A stretch of 64,000 bases of DNA from Rhizobium metallidurans (GTDB lineage: Bacteria > Pseudomonadota > Alphaproteobacteria > Rhizobiales > Rhizobiaceae): the NCBI RefSeq assembly GCF_014196505.1, contig NZ_JACIDW010000001.1, forward strand, positions 124,001 to 188,000, read 5' to 3'. Below, piece after piece: positions 36,510 through 46,401 of this stretch. The first letter of the stretch is position 1. Each line of letters opens with the position of its first letter. Below the pieces are notes generated by a model that was given only the letters and a program-made list of their open reading frames with translations, did not search any database and had not been told where the DNA came from. The position numbers and the translations under genes were made by a program.

Positions 36510-37553
36510 CTATTCCATCACGATCTGTAGCTTCACGTCGCTCGGCCGTGCTTCGACCGCGCGGTCGAAAGCCTTGATCGAGTCCTCGAAGCCGAAGGTC
36601 TCGGAGATCAGAGGCTTCAGATCGACGCGACCGGACCCGAGCAGCGCGATCGACCGCTCGTACTGATGCGCGTAGCGGAACACCGTTTCGATGCGGATTT
36701 CCTTCGTCGACGCGGTCGATACATCGAAGCCAACAGGGTTGACCGGCAGACCAACCGCAACAATGACGCCGCCGGGGCGTGCCAGATCCATGATCGTTTC
36801 CCAGGCCTTCGGCGAACCGGAGCATTCAAAGATCACATCAGCGCCCCACCCGTCCGTCAGCCGCGAGATCTCTTCGACGAGGTTCGTTTCGCGGATATTG
36901 ACCGGAATCACGCCCTGATACTGGGCGGCGATATCGAGCTTCGGCTGGGCAAGGTCGGCAACAATCGCGCGCGCGCAGCCACCGGCGAGTGCGGCGATGG
37001 CGACCATCGTGCCGATCGGACCGGCGCCGAGCACGACGGCGGTATCGCCGGGCGCGATCTTCGCCTTGGTGGCGGCCTGCATGCCGACGGCGAAAGGCTC
37101 GACCATGGCGCCCTCGGCGAAGCTCACATTGTCGGGCAGCCTGAACGTATAGTTGGCGGGATGCACGACCTCGGGCGTTAGCACGCCGTGAACGGGCGGT
37201 GTGGCCCAGAAGCTGACGGCGGGATCGACGTTGTACATGCCGAGCCGGCTTGCTTTCGAATTCGGATCGGGGATGCCCGGTTCCATGCAGACGCGGTCGC
37301 CCACTTTCAGATGCGAGACCCCGGCGCCGACCTCGACCACGGTGCCCGCCGCCTCGTGCCCCAGAACCATCGGCTCGTTGACGACGAAAGGTCCGATCTT
37401 GCCGTGCGTGTAATAATGCACGTCGGAGCCGCAGACGCCGACCGTGTGAATCTTGATCTTGACCTCGCCCGGCCCGATTTCCATCGGCAGATCGATTTCG
37501 CGGATAGCGAGCTCATGCTGGCGCTCCAGCACCAGTGCGCGGACTTTGGTCAT
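36510..37553 (-). CDS. Zinc-type medium-chain dehydrogenase, xylitol/sorbitol dehydrogenase-like
   Basis: This 347-residue MDR protein has catalytic zinc ligands in [10 protein letters not shown], in LGHEAAG and in the downstream MVEPFAVG. The NAD site is [14 protein letters not shown]. The structural-zinc loop with four cysteines is absent: that region reads [16 protein letters not shown]. This variation is known among sorbitol/xylitol dehydrogenases. It probably interconverts a polyol and a ketose (xylitol and D-xylulose is the best guess). It converges on the DedA gene, 3 bases apart. Confidence 0.87.
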   Translation of the reverse strand: MTKVRALVLERQHELAIREIDLPMEIGPGEVKIKIHTVGVCGSDVHYYTHGKIGPFVVNEPMVLGHEAAGTVVEVGAGVSHLKVGDRVCMEPGIPDPNSKASRLGMYNVDPAVSFWATPPVHGVLTPEVVHPANYTFRLPDNVSFAEGAMVEPFAVGMQAATKAKIAPGDTAVVLGAGPIGTMVAIAALAGGCARAIVADLAQPKLDIAAQYQGVIPVNIRETNLVEEISRLTDGWGADVIFECSGSPKAWETIMDLARPGGVIVAVGLPVNPVGFDVSTASTKEIRIETVFRYAHQYERSIALLGSGRVDLKPLISETFGFEDSIKAFDRAVEARPSDVKLQIVME

Positions 37554-37890
37554 CTAAGCGTTCCTTCCCTTGCCTCCCCGCGCGAGTCGAGCGCGGCGTC
37601 GGCGGACTATAATCGCCGAACAAGGCGGATTTCAATTCCGTCCGAGAGGCTTTCGCTCCCGCCGCGATGAAATGCTCAGGCATCCGCGCAAGGCACGCGT
37701 AAAATTCCCGCATTCTGGCGCCGCACGAGTCAAACTGTTGGACGCCGGCGGCCCCGCGTCACAGCACATTCATTTCAAATCGGCGGACGAAATGGCACGT
37801 CATTCCGAAACCGCCGTATGGAACAGAAACAATCTTCGTTTCATTATACGACCAAGTTGGTAGAGTTTGATCACAACGAAGGAGGTTCCC
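37554..37890. promoter_or_regulatory. Divergent region between the polyol dehydrogenase and the sulfate operon
   Basis: This 337-base region has no gene. It contains GAAAC (37826-37830) and GTTTC (37838-37842) as an inverted repeat with a 7-base spacer, 49 bases before the sbp start, and a TATAC-type -10 near 37845. AAGGAGG is just before the sbp ATG. A regulator binding there is possible but not identified. Confidence 0.35.
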
Positions 37891-38916
37891 ATGCACGCAC
37901 AACGGATTGCCCGGCTTCTCGCGGCCGCGGTTCTGACAGGCAGCTTCGCCATCGGCGCTGTCGCACCAGCTTTTGCCGACCAGACGCTTCTCAATGTGTC
38001 CTACGATCCGACCCGGGAACTCTATAAGGATTTCAACGCCGCCTTCGCACAGAAGTGGCAGAAGGACACCGGCGAGACGGTGGCAATCCAGGCTTCGCAT
38101 GGTGGCTCCGGCGCACAAGCGCGGTCGGTCATCGACGGTCTGGATGCCGATGTCGTGACACTTGCTCTTGAAGGCGACATCGACGCGATCGCCGCAAAGA
38201 CAGGCAAGATCCCCGCCGACTGGAAGAGCAAGCTCCCCAACAACTCGACGCCCTACACCTCGACCATCGTGTTCCTGGTGCGCAAGGGCAATCCGAAGGG
38301 CATCAAGGACTGGGCCGACCTCGTCAAGGACGACGTGCAGGTGATCACGCCGAATCCGAAGACATCGGGCGGCGCGCGCTGGAACTTCCTGGCCGCCTGG
38401 GCATGGGCCAAGCAGGCCAACGGTGGCGATGACGCGAAGGCGCAGGCCTATGTGACGAGCCTGCTTCAGCACGTTCCCGTCCTCGACACTGGCGCACGCG
38501 GCGCGACCACCACCTTCGTCCAGCGCGGACTGGGTGACGTGCTTCTTGCGTGGGAAAACGAAGCCTACCTCTCGCTCGAGGAACTCGGCCCGGACCAGTT
38601 CGAGATCGTCACCCCGAGCTTCTCGATCCGTGCCGACCCGCCGGTCGCGGTGGTTGACGGTAATGTCGACAAGAAGGGCACGCGCAAGGTCGCCGAGGCC
38701 TATCTGAACTACCTCTATTCCAACGAGGGCCAGAAGATCGCGGCCAAGCACTATTACCGCCCGATCAAGCCCGAAGCCGCCGATCCTGCCGATATCGCCC
38801 GCTTCCCGAAGCTGACGCTCGCAACGATCGACGACTTCGGTGGCTGGAAAGAAGCGCAGCCGAAATTCTTCGGCGATGGCGGCGTGTTTGACCAAATCTA
38901 CAAGCCGGCACAATAA
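37891..38916 (+). CDS. sbp: Sulfate ABC transporter substrate-binding protein
   Basis: This protein of 341 residues starts at the ATG at 37891 after GAAGGAGG. It has a signal peptide (cleavage near AFADQ). The sulfate-binding motifs [45 protein letters not shown] and [11 protein letters not shown] are nearly identical to those of Sbp, and it is closer to Sbp than to CysP. It binds sulfate, possibly thiosulfate, in the periplasm. It is the first gene of the sbp-cysT-cysW-cysA operon. Confidence 0.96.
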   Translation: MHAQRIARLLAAAVLTGSFAIGAVAPAFADQTLLNVSYDPTRELYKDFNAAFAQKWQKDTGETVAIQASHGGSGAQARSVIDGLDADVVTLALEGDIDAIAAKTGKIPADWKSKLPNNSTPYTSTIVFLVRKGNPKGIKDWADLVKDDVQVITPNPKTSGGARWNFLAAWAWAKQANGGDDAKAQAYVTSLLQHVPVLDTGARGATTTFVQRGLGDVLLAWENEAYLSLEELGPDQFEIVTPSFSIRADPPVAVVDGNVDKKGTRKVAEAYLNYLYSNEGQKIAAKHYYRPIKPEAADPADIARFPKLTLATIDDFGGWKEAQPKFFGDGGVFDQIYKPAQ

Positions 38917-38924
38917 TACATCGC

Positions 38925-39782
38925 ATGAGAGCACATAGCCCCACGCGGTGGCGGTTCAGGCGGCCGAGTGTCATTCCAGGATTTGGAATGGCACTCGGCT
39001 TTACCTTGATCTGGCTCACCCTTCTGATCCTGATACCCCTTTCGGGCCTCGCATGGCGTTCGAGCGAACTCGGCTGGGAGAAATTCTGGTCGATCGCCAT
39101 TGACCCCCGCACGGTGAACGCCCTGCGGATCAGCTTCGGCACCGCATTCGCAGCCGCGTGCGTCAACGTCCTCTTCGGCATCGTGCTTGCTTGGGTTCTC
39201 GTGCGTTACCGCTTTCCCGGCAAGCGCATCATCGACGCCATGGTCGACCTGCCCTTCGCTCTGCCAACCGCGGTCGCCGGCATCGCGCTTGCGACGCTCT
39301 ACGCCCCCAATGGCTGGCTCGGGCAGTTCCTGACGCCGCTCGGCATCAAGATCGCCTTCACACCCGTCGGCATCGTCGTCGCTCTGGTCTTCGTCGGCCT
39401 GCCCTTTGTGGTACGCACGGTGCAACCGGTCATGGAGGAGATCGACAAGGAGGTCGAGGAGGCGGCGGCCACGCTTGGCGCGAACCGCCTGCAGACGATC
39501 ACACGCGTGCTGCTGCCCGGCCTGGCGCCGGCTGTCTTGACGGGCTTCGCCCTGGCCTTCGCCAGAGGCGTCGGCGAGTACGGATCGGTCATCTTCATCG
39601 CCGGCAACCTGCCGTTCAAATCGGAGATCGCCCCGCTGCTGATCGTCATCAAGCTGGAAGAGTATAATTACGCGGCCGCCACCGGCATCGCCGCCGTCAT
39701 GCTGGTTTTGTCCTTCGCCATGCTTCTCGTGATCAACCTCATCCAGAGCTGGAGCAGACGGAGGTACGGCAATGGCGCTTGA
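38925..39782 (+). CDS. cysT: Sulfate/thiosulfate ABC transporter permease CysT
   Basis: This 285-residue permease has about six membrane helices. [19 protein letters not shown] and [23 protein letters not shown] are hallmarks of CysT/CysU, and the EAA loop is [21 protein letters not shown]. It lies 8 bases after sbp and overlaps cysW by 11 bases. It forms the sulfate channel with CysW. Confidence 0.96.
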   Translation: MRAHSPTRWRFRRPSVIPGFGMALGFTLIWLTLLILIPLSGLAWRSSELGWEKFWSIAIDPRTVNALRISFGTAFAAACVNVLFGIVLAWVLVRYRFPGKRIIDAMVDLPFALPTAVAGIALATLYAPNGWLGQFLTPLGIKIAFTPVGIVVALVFVGLPFVVRTVQPVMEEIDKEVEEAAATLGANRLQTITRVLLPGLAPAVLTGFALAFARGVGEYGSVIFIAGNLPFKSEIAPLLIVIKLEEYNYAAATGIAAVMLVLSFAMLLVINLIQSWSRRRYGNGA

Positions 39783-40644
39783 GACCAACGCCCCCACGGC
39801 TAAAGTCCGATCCGTGATCACCGAGCATCGGTGGGCGCGGTGGACGCTCATCGCCATTTCGCTGGTGTTCCTGACGCTCATCCTGATCCTGCCGCTGGCG
39901 GCCGTGTTCGTCGAGGCGTTGCGAAAGGGGCCGGCGGCATTCTTCACGGCCTTGCAGGACGCGGAAACCTTTTCGGCGATCTGGCTGACGCTGATCGTCG
40001 CGGGCATCAGCGTGCCGCTGAACATCGTCTTCGGCGTGGCGGCCGCCTGGGCGATCGCCAAGTTCGAGTTCAAGGGCAAGGCCTTCCTGACAACGTTGAT
40101 CGACTTGCCCTTCTCGGTCTCGCCGGTCATATCAGGTCTTGTCTTCGTGCTGCTGCTCGGCGCCAACACCTACCTCGGGCAATGGCTGAGCGCCAACAGC
40201 ATCAAGATCCTCTTCGCGGTTCCAGGACTGATCCTGGCAACCATGTTCGTCACCTTTCCCTTCGTCGCGCGCGAGCTCATCCCGCTCATGCAGGAACAGG
40301 GAACCGGCGACGAGGAGGCGGCGATCTCGCTTGGCGCCAGCGGCTGGCAGACCTTCTGGTACGTGACGTTGCCGAACATCAAGTGGGGACTGCTATACGG
40401 CGTACTGCTGTGCAACGCTCGCGCAATGGGCGAGTTCGGTGCCGTCTCGGTCGTTTCCGGCCGCATTCGCGGCCAGACCAACACCATGCCGCTGCAGGTG
40501 GAAATCCTCTACAACGAGTATAATTTCACCGGTGCTTTCGCCGTTGCCACCCTGCTTGCGCTGCTCGCGCTCGTCACCCTTGTTTTGAAGACCTTGCTGG
40601 AAATGCGATACAGCGATGAAATCGCCGCGAGCCGGCGGCACTGA
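39772..40644 (+). CDS. cysW: Sulfate/thiosulfate ABC transporter permease CysW
   Basis: This 290-residue permease has the CysW motifs [20 protein letters not shown] and [22 protein letters not shown]. The EAA loop is [21 protein letters not shown]. It overlaps the end of cysT and is followed by cysA after 9 bases. Confidence 0.96.
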   Translation: MALETNAPTAKVRSVITEHRWARWTLIAISLVFLTLILILPLAAVFVEALRKGPAAFFTALQDAETFSAIWLTLIVAGISVPLNIVFGVAAAWAIAKFEFKGKAFLTTLIDLPFSVSPVISGLVFVLLLGANTYLGQWLSANSIKILFAVPGLILATMFVTFPFVARELIPLMQEQGTGDEEAAISLGASGWQTFWYVTLPNIKWGLLYGVLLCNARAMGEFGAVSVVSGRIRGQTNTMPLQVEILYNEYNFTGAFAVATLLALLALVTLVLKTLLEMRYSDEIAASRRH

Positions 40645-40653
40645 GGAATTAGA

Positions 40654-41694
40654 ATGGAAGTTCGTGTTCAAAACCTACGCAAGGAATTCGATCGGTTTCC
40701 GGCTCTGCATGACGTGTCGCTCGATATCCGTTCCGGCGAACTGATCGCGCTGCTTGGTCCGTCCGGCTCCGGCAAGACGACCCTCCTGCGCCTGATCGCC
40801 GGGTTGGAGAGCCCCACCGAGGGGCTGATCTACTTCGGTGACGAGGATGCATCGCGCAAGAGCGTTCAGGAGCGGAATATCGGCTTCGTGTTCCAGCACT
40901 ATGCATTGTTCCGCCACATGACGGTGCTCGACAATGTCGCCTTCGGCCTCAAGGTCCGCCATTCCTCGCGCCGTCCCCCGAGGGACGAGATACGGCGAAG
41001 GGCGCTGGAATTGCTCGATCTCGTGCAGCTTCCCGGCCTTGAAAAGCGCTATCCCGCGCAGCTCTCCGGCGGCCAGCGGCAGCGCGTGGCGCTGGCGCGC
41101 GCCATGGCGGTGGAACCGAATGTACTGCTGCTCGACGAACCGTTCGGCGCGCTCGACGCGCAGGTCCGCAAGGATCTGCGCAAGTGGCTCCGCGAGATTC
41201 ACGACAGGACCGGGCACACGACCGTCTTTGTTACCCACGACCAGGACGAAGCGATGGAGCTTGCCGACCGGGTCGTGGTGATGAGCCAGGGCGCGATCGA
41301 GCAGGTCGGCACGCCGGATGATGTCTACGATCACCCGAATTCGCCATTCGTCTTCGGCTTCGTCGGCCAATCGAACTGTCTGAAGGTCAAGATTTCGAAC
41401 GGCGACATCTGGTTCGACGGGCGCTCGCTCGGCATCCGCGCCGAGGGCGAGGCCGATGGCGAAGCGAGCCTCTATTTCCGTCCGCACGACATCGAAGTTC
41501 GCGATGGCACCGAGGGCATCGCGGGTGTCGTGACCAGCAGCCGCCGCGTTGCCGGAACGCGCCATGTCGAGATCGACATCGGACACGGCCATCCGCTGAT
41601 CGAGCTTGAGCTGCCGCCGGCAGCCGCAGGCGGCCTCGAGCACGGCGGCATCGCATTTCGTCCGACCCGCTGGAAACTGTTCCGGTCGGCCTGA
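40654..41694 (+). CDS. cysA: Sulfate/thiosulfate ABC transporter ATP-binding protein CysA
   Basis: This 346-residue ATPase has Walker [12 protein letters not shown], signature [15 protein letters not shown], Walker [20 protein letters not shown] and switch His in [13 protein letters not shown]-terminal TOBE-type domain ([14 protein letters not shown]) is present. It completes the sulfate importer and is the last gene of its operon. Confidence 0.96.
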   Translation: MEVRVQNLRKEFDRFPALHDVSLDIRSGELIALLGPSGSGKTTLLRLIAGLESPTEGLIYFGDEDASRKSVQERNIGFVFQHYALFRHMTVLDNVAFGLKVRHSSRRPPRDEIRRRALELLDLVQLPGLEKRYPAQLSGGQRQRVALARAMAVEPNVLLLDEPFGALDAQVRKDLRKWLREIHDRTGHTTVFVTHDQDEAMELADRVVVMSQGAIEQVGTPDDVYDHPNSPFVFGFVGQSNCLKVKISNGDIWFDGRSLGIRAEGEADGEASLYFRPHDIEVRDGTEGIAGVVTSSRRVAGTRHVEIDIGHGHPLIELELPPAAAGGLEHGGIAFRPTRWKLFRSA

Positions 41695-41749
41695 GGATCG
41701 ACCCAGCCACGGTGCCGCTTGGCGGCCGGGTGAGTTCCAATTGTCGTTT

Positions 41750-42799
41750 CTACGGTCGCGGCTTGTCTGCGAAATGCTGGAGCGCGAATTCAGCGGCGCG
41801 CTGGTTGGACTTGCGGGCGTCATCGAGCCAGAACGGGAACAAATGCCATTGGTGCACCATTCCCGGCAGTACCTCGGTCGTCACATCGACACCGGCTTGC
41901 CTGGCCCTATCGGCGAGACGCAAGGTGTCGTCGAGCGAGATCTCCCTCGAGCCGACCTGCATCAGGAGCGGCGGAAACCCCTTCATGTCGGCATAAAGCG
42001 GCGACACGCGCGGATCCGTCGGCGAACGGTCTCCAAGATAGGCTTTTCGCGCCGCCTCGATCTGGAACGCATTCCCGAACGGATCATTGGCGGCGTTGGT
42101 CGTGATCGACGCGCCGGTCGCCGCAAGATCCGTAACCGCGCTGATGGCGATGACGGCCGCCGGCGGCGGCCCGCGCAACTTGATCTGCCGGAGCACCGCC
42201 TGGATCGCGAGGTTCCCACCGGCGGCATCGCCGAGCACCACGATGTTGCCGCTCTCGTATCCGGAATCGAGGAGCCACAGATAGGCGGTCAACGTATCGT
42301 CGATCTGGGAGGGATAGGGATATTCAGGCGCCAGCCGGTAGTCGATCAGAAGCACATCCGCCGATGCCGCCTTCGCGAACGAAGCCGCCGACGCGCGATG
42401 CGTATCCAGGGAGCCGCTGTAGAAACCGCCGCCATGGACATAGAGGATGGCCCTTTTGCCGAGCGCGTAGTGAACCCGCGCCGGCCATATCAATTCAGCG
42501 GCCACGCCGCCGGCATCGACCTGCCTGATCTGCACTTTCGACGGGCCCGGCGTCTGCTGCATCAACTGTTCGAAAGCGGCGCGGCGCTCGGCAAGGGTAC
42601 CGGCCTTGGAATAATACTCGCCCATCTTGTCCAGAAGCTTCGCGACCTGTGCCTTCGAGGCCTCCGTCTGGACGGGCTCTTCCGCGGCAAGCGAGGGAGC
42701 CGCGAGACAGAGCGAGAGCAAGGCGACTGATACGGCCGCACGCAACGCGGCCACTATCGACCGGCCGACCGCATCTCCAGAATGGTGTGCGCTTCGCAT
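41750..42799 (-). CDS. Alpha/beta hydrolase of the HSL family with the nucleophile Ser replaced by Ala
   Basis: This protein of 349 residues starts at the ATG at 42799, which follows GGAGAG, and has a signal peptide (AALRAAVSVALLSLCLAAPS). The HSL oxyanion motif is LYVHGGGFYSGS. The GDSAG nucleophile motif reads GDAAGGNLA, with Ala192 in place of Ser. The acid (LDDT region) and the base (GMVHQW) are still present. The codon is GCC, one base from TCC. It should therefore be inactive as an esterase unless the sequence has an error. It converges on cysA, 55 bases apart. Confidence 0.85.
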   Translation of the reverse strand: MRSAHHSGDAVGRSIVAALRAAVSVALLSLCLAAPSLAAEEPVQTEASKAQVAKLLDKMGEYYSKAGTLAERRAAFEQLMQQTPGPSKVQIRQVDAGGVAAELIWPARVHYALGKRAILYVHGGGFYSGSLDTHRASAASFAKAASADVLLIDYRLAPEYPYPSQIDDTLTAYLWLLDSGYESGNIVVLGDAAGGNLAIQAVLRQIKLRGPPPAAVIAISAVTDLAATGASITTNAANDPFGNAFQIEAARKAYLGDRSPTDPRVSPLYADMKGFPPLLMQVGSREISLDDTLRLADRARQAGVDVTTEVLPGMVHQWHLFPFWLDDARKSNQRAAEFALQHFADKPRP

Positions 42800-42910
42800 A
42801 GCTGGACTCTCCGCGCCGGCCCCCATGCCGGTCCGCGCGACCCTCTCACGCCTGCAAACGCTGTCAAGATGCGCGAGACGCCTATGGTAAACCGGGCGGC
42901 TAGTTTCTTA

Positions 42911-43732
42911 TCAGGCGGGCTCGGCCGCTCGCCGCAGATTGACGAAAGCCTTGATGGGCAGATGATCGGACGCAACGCGCGACAGTGGCGTATCGTGAGC
43001 CTCGACCGTGGTCAGCACGCCCTTGCGATTGGCCATGATGCGATCGAGCGCAAGTACCGGCAAACGCGCTGGAAAGGTCGGCACGGCCAGCGGCTGCGGA
43101 CCGAAGACCGACTGAAACGAGTGGAGCGATGAGCGATCGCCCAGCCGCCATTCATTCAGGTCGCCGAGCAGGATGGTCGGAACGTCGGATTTGTCCGTCA
43201 TCAATTCGAGCAGCACTTTCGCCTGCTGCGCCCTGGAATGTCTGAGTAGGCCGAAATGCGCGGCGATGATGCGCAGCGCCCCACCCCGCTCAAGATCGAG
43301 TTCGGCGACAAGCGCGCCCCGCGGCTCCAGCCCGGGAAGCTTGATCTGGTGGACGTCTCTGACAAGCCCTTTCTTGAACAGCACCACGTTGCCGTGCCAG
43401 CCATGCGCCTTGTTGACGCCGCTGATGGGGACGGGCAGCAGCCCGCTCTCCCGTTCGAGCCGAGGCAGATCGAGAATGCCCGTCCGCTCGCCGAAACGCG
43501 TATCGGCCTCCTGAAGGGCGATGACGTCGGCACCGATTTCATGGATGACGCGGCTGGTCCGATCGGGGTCGAACCGCATGTCGTTGCCAACGCATTTATG
43601 GACGTTGTAGGATGCAATCAGCGTGCCCTCGGGCCGTGACATCGGGCTGTCAGGAGCCAGTTCGATGCGCTTCCTGTGGTTTCTTATGGAAGCAAGAATG
43701 CTTGCTGGCAGATTGTTGTTCCTGGCATGCAT
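42911..43732 (-). CDS. Endonuclease/exonuclease/phosphatase family protein
   Basis: This 273-residue protein has the EEP (DNase I-like) fold. ASYNVHKCVG is the first motif, ALQEADTRFG carries the metal-binding Glu, LLGDLNEWRLG the Asp-x-Asn, and VASDHLPIKAFVNL the terminal DH pair. Substrates in this family range from DNA to phospholipids and inositol phosphates. It follows the phospholipase D-type gene by 93 bases on the same strand, suggesting phospholipid work, for example a sphingomyelinase-like or phosphatase role. Confidence 0.85.
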   Translation of the reverse strand: MHARNNNLPASILASIRNHRKRIELAPDSPMSRPEGTLIASYNVHKCVGNDMRFDPDRTSRVIHEIGADVIALQEADTRFGERTGILDLPRLERESGLLPVPISGVNKAHGWHGNVVLFKKGLVRDVHQIKLPGLEPRGALVAELDLERGGALRIIAAHFGLLRHSRAQQAKVLLELMTDKSDVPTILLGDLNEWRLGDRSSLHSFQSVFGPQPLAVPTFPARLPVLALDRIMANRKGVLTTVEAHDTPLSRVASDHLPIKAFVNLRRAAEPA

Positions 43733-43825
43733 CGTTGTTTTCCGGTTCTCCGTGAAGCGAATGGTTCCGTTGGTTTCAGTATAGGCGCTCTGTCCGAAGT
43801 TGCCATGTTGAAGCGCGAAAAACGG

Positions 43826-45289
43826 TCACAGATAGGGCGAGCCAAGCCAGAGAACCTTGTTCAGCAGACGCACCGCGAAAGGCTCGGACCGCAACCCCTC
43901 CAGCGTGACCGGCGACGCCGAGCGGATGGCCTCGTCGATATGCTCCTCGATTTCGTTGGCGAACCCCTCGTTCAACACTTCGAGATCGATCTCGAAGTTC
44001 AGCCGCAGCGAGCGCGGATCGAGATTGGACGACCCGACATAGGACCAGACGCCATCGATCGACAGCAGTTTCGAATGGCTGAAGGAGCCGCTGGCGCGCC
44101 AGATACGACAATAGTTGCTGACGATCTGGTCGAATTGCGCGGTCATCGCCCGATCGACAAGAACGAGATTGTTGGCGGCCGGCACCACGATATCGACCTC
44201 CACACCCCGGCGTGCGGCGGTCGCCAGCGCGCTGATCAGTTCCCGATCGGGCAGGAAGTAGGGCGACATGATCTTGATCGATTTACGGGCAACCGAAAAC
44301 GCACCCATCAGCATCCTGTGGTTTGTCTCCACCCGCCTGTCGGGACCGGAAGCGACCACGCGCATGAAAACCGGATCGCCCGGCTCCCGCTCCGGCGCGG
44401 CGATGCGCCACTCGTCTTCTATAAGCGCCTCGCCCGTCGTGAACCGCCAGTCTTCCGCGGCGATGTCGAACAGATCGGCCACGATTGGCCCGGTGACCAT
44501 GAAATGGGTGTCTCGCGCGAAGTCTTCGCCGGCGATCTCGCGTGTGAAGCCCGCCCGGATATTCATGCCGCCCGTCAGCGCCACCCGGCCATCGACGATC
44601 ACGATCTTTCTGTGGGTACGAAGATTGGCGTAAGGCAGGCGCAACCCCATGATGACGTTGCCGTTGAACACGGAAACGGAAACGCCGCCCTCCTCCAGAT
44701 AACCCAGAATACTCGGCACCGAGTAGCGGGCGCCGACGGCGTCGATCAGCACGCGGACCAGCACGCCACGCTTTGTCGCCGCGATCAATGCATCGGCGAT
44801 CCTGAGGCCGATCGGATCACGATCAAAGATGTAGGTTTCGAGAAGAACGCTTCGCTCGGCACTGTCGATCGATGCCTTCATCGCGGCGTAGCACTCATCG
44901 CCGGTGTCGAGTATGTCGATCGTGTTGCCGGTCGAAATCGGACTACGGGCGACGCGATCGCCGAGCGTCTGCAGGGCTGCGAAACGTCGCCCGAAACCGC
45001 TGATGACAATCTCGGCTTCCGCGTCGAACGTTTCCAACTCATCGAGATCGGCCTGCGGCATCAGCGCGTCGCGGCGCATGCTCAAGGAGGCACGCCTGAT
45101 GCGGTTGATGCCGGCGATCGCGTAAAGCACCGCGCCAATGATGGGGGACAAGACGATCACGCCGACCCAGCCGATCGCGGCGCGCACCTCCACCTTCGTC
45201 ATGGTCGCATGGATCGCCGCGGCGGCGCCCATGAGCAACGAAATTACGAACAGGATATGCGGCCAATAGGTCGATATGAGATAAAACAT
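43826..45289 (-). CDS. Phospholipase D-type protein / cardiolipin synthase (two HKD motifs)
   Basis: This protein of 487 residues has two N-terminal membrane helices with the PLDc_N motif GWVGVIVLSPIIGAVLYAIAG. Two HKD motifs follow: THRKIVIVDGRVALTGGMN and SHSKLLSIDGVWSYVGSSN, each with the HxKxxxxD core. This is the cardiolipin synthase (ClsA/B) design. The ATG at 45289 starts at the membrane region; a TTG at 45325 with AAGG upstream is an alternative. It joins two phosphatidylglycerols into cardiolipin in the inner membrane, or acts as a phospholipase D. Confidence 0.87.
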   Translation of the reverse strand: MFYLISTYWPHILFVISLLMGAAAAIHATMTKVEVRAAIGWVGVIVLSPIIGAVLYAIAGINRIRRASLSMRRDALMPQADLDELETFDAEAEIVISGFGRRFAALQTLGDRVARSPISTGNTIDILDTGDECYAAMKASIDSAERSVLLETYIFDRDPIGLRIADALIAATKRGVLVRVLIDAVGARYSVPSILGYLEEGGVSVSVFNGNVIMGLRLPYANLRTHRKIVIVDGRVALTGGMNIRAGFTREIAGEDFARDTHFMVTGPIVADLFDIAAEDWRFTTGEALIEDEWRIAAPEREPGDPVFMRVVASGPDRRVETNHRMLMGAFSVARKSIKIMSPYFLPDRELISALATAARRGVEVDIVVPAANNLVLVDRAMTAQFDQIVSNYCRIWRASGSFSHSKLLSIDGVWSYVGSSNLDPRSLRLNFEIDLEVLNEGFANEIEEHIDEAIRSASPVTLEGLRSEPFAVRLLNKVLWLGSPYL

Positions 45290-45521
45290 GCAGGCAAGAT
45301 ATAGTCGCAATTCGGCACTGTTCAATCACGCCTTCGGCAGCAACGTCCGGCCCCGTTCGGCGGATAGCGTCCATGATCCGAAGATAGTATGATGGCGCTA
45401 TCTGAAGCTCGATATGTCCATATTTGGAGCACGAACGGCATGTCAGCTTAATCATCGTGCTGCAACGCCGCATATATTTTTGCAGTGTGTCAGAAATGAC
45501 TTGAAACAATGCGATTCGTCT

Positions 45522-45546
45522 GGAACTCTTCAATCAGTATCGCGTT
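45522..45546 (+). promoter_or_regulatory. EcfG (general stress sigma) promoter of the DUF2934 gene
   Basis: GGAAC (45522-45526) is followed after exactly 16 bases by CGTT (45543-45546), a perfect match to the alphaproteobacterial EcfG/RpoE2 consensus. The ATG of the gene lies 34 bases further. Confidence 0.75.
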
Positions 45547-45579
45547 TGAACGATGGCATCCCTGCAGTGGAGATCGGCG

Positions 45580-45840
45580 ATGACGGAAACTCAAAGAGAG
45601 TGGGTTCAGAAGCGCGCGTATGCGCTCTGGGAAGAGGAAGGTCGCCCCACCGGGCGTGATCATGCTCATTGGGAACAGGCGATGAAAGAGCGCGCCGCGC
45701 TCGAGGGATCGGCTGCGTCTTCCGACGGCAAGGAAGTGAAGACGAGGACGAAGCGCGCGGCTCCCGAGATCAAGGTGAGCGGCGCGGCGAAGGCGACGAA
45801 GGCCGCGCCTAGGAAATCGTCGGCTCGAAAGTCGGCATGA
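45580..45840 (+). CDS. DUF2934 family small basic protein
   Basis: This 86-residue protein starts at the ATG at 45580, after GGAGAT. The N-terminal half is a DUF2934 motif: W-x4-AYALWEEEGRPTGRDHAHWEQA. The C-terminal half is a Lys/Ala-rich tail (AAPEIKVSGAAKATKAAPRK), which may bind nucleic acid or membranes. A perfect EcfG promoter upstream and a terminator downstream make it a monocistronic stress gene. The biochemical role of DUF2934 is unknown. Confidence 0.88.
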   Translation: MTETQREWVQKRAYALWEEEGRPTGRDHAHWEQAMKERAALEGSAASSDGKEVKTRTKRAAPEIKVSGAAKATKAAPRKSSARKSA

Positions 45841-45863
45841 TCTCCGCAAATTATTGATTTAAA

Positions 45864-45889
45864 AGGGCGCTCCCAAGGCGCCCTGTTTT
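45864..45889 (+). terminator. Rho-independent terminator after the DUF2934 gene
   Basis: AGGGCGC (45864-45870) pairs with GCGCCCT (45878-45884) around a 7-base loop and is followed by GTTTTC. Confidence 0.8.
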
Positions 45890-46002
45890 CATTTCAGTCA
45901 TATCTCTGCATTAATTCAGTCGTATTGAATGAATGCCGGAAAGTCTTCAGTCGCAGCGCAATTTCAGTTTTGCTTAAAAGTGTGGCGGTGACTGTTCCGG
46001 AT

Positions 46003-46027
46003 GGAACAAAAGTGACGTTTGACGGTT
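46003..46027 (+). promoter_or_regulatory. EcfG-like promoter before two tiny membrane protein genes
   Basis: GGAAC (46003-46007) and GGTT (46024-46027) are separated by exactly 16 bases, one mismatch from the EcfG consensus. The first ATG with a ribosome site is at 46053. Confidence 0.5.
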
Positions 46028-46052
46028 GTCCTGCAAAACTGGGAGAATGGTC

Positions 46053-46130
46053 ATGAACCGCAGCTACTTCGACGCAATTCTCGTTTCCCTCATCGTAGCA
46101 GGTTGCTACATGTTCATCGCTCCCGTGTGA
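46053..46130 (+). CDS. Tiny single-span membrane protein (25 residues)
   Basis: GGGAG lies 7 bases before the ATG at 46053. The product is 25 residues, MNRSYFDAILVSLIVAGCYM then FIAPV, and is a single hydrophobic helix. An ATG two codons earlier (46047) is less well spaced. It is too short for statistical support, but position, ribosome site and promoter agree. No homology can be claimed. Confidence 0.5.
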   Translation: MNRSYFDAILVSLIVAGCYMFIAPV

Positions 46131-46136
46131 GAGACA

Positions 46137-46310
46137 ATGCCGACCCTGGTCCTAGCTGCAACGGCTTATCTGGCGCTCGCCATGTTGCTTGTCGTCGTCG
46201 TCGACAATCTCGTGGCCTTCTTCTTCCGAGAAAAATCCGCTGCAATTTCGGTGCGTCGGTCGGCGCTTGAACGTATCGTGGCTGTTTCACGCCGATATGG
46301 CCGCAAGTAG
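46137..46310 (+). CDS. Small single-span membrane protein (57 residues)
   Basis: The ATG at 46137 lies 6 bases after the stop of the 25-residue gene. The 57-residue product has one hydrophobic helix (MPTLVLAATAYLALAMLLVV) and then a basic cytoplasmic tail (VRRSALERIVAVSRRYGRK). The order of helix then positive tail fits an insertion with the C-terminus inside. It is probably cotranscribed with the tiny gene before it. The function is unknown. Confidence 0.5.
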   Translation: MPTLVLAATAYLALAMLLVVVVDNLVAFFFREKSAAISVRRSALERIVAVSRRYGRK

Positions 46311-46401
46311 AAAGCTCGCGGCGATGCCAATCGCCGATATATTTCAACAGGCGGCGCCTGAACGACGATAGAACGACCAGGCGCCTTTCACGGAGGCGCC
46401 G

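Noticed and set aside
37820..37843. GGAAC followed by CGTT before sbp as a possible EcfG promoter
   Set aside because: The spacing is 12 bases instead of 16-17, so it does not fit the consensus.
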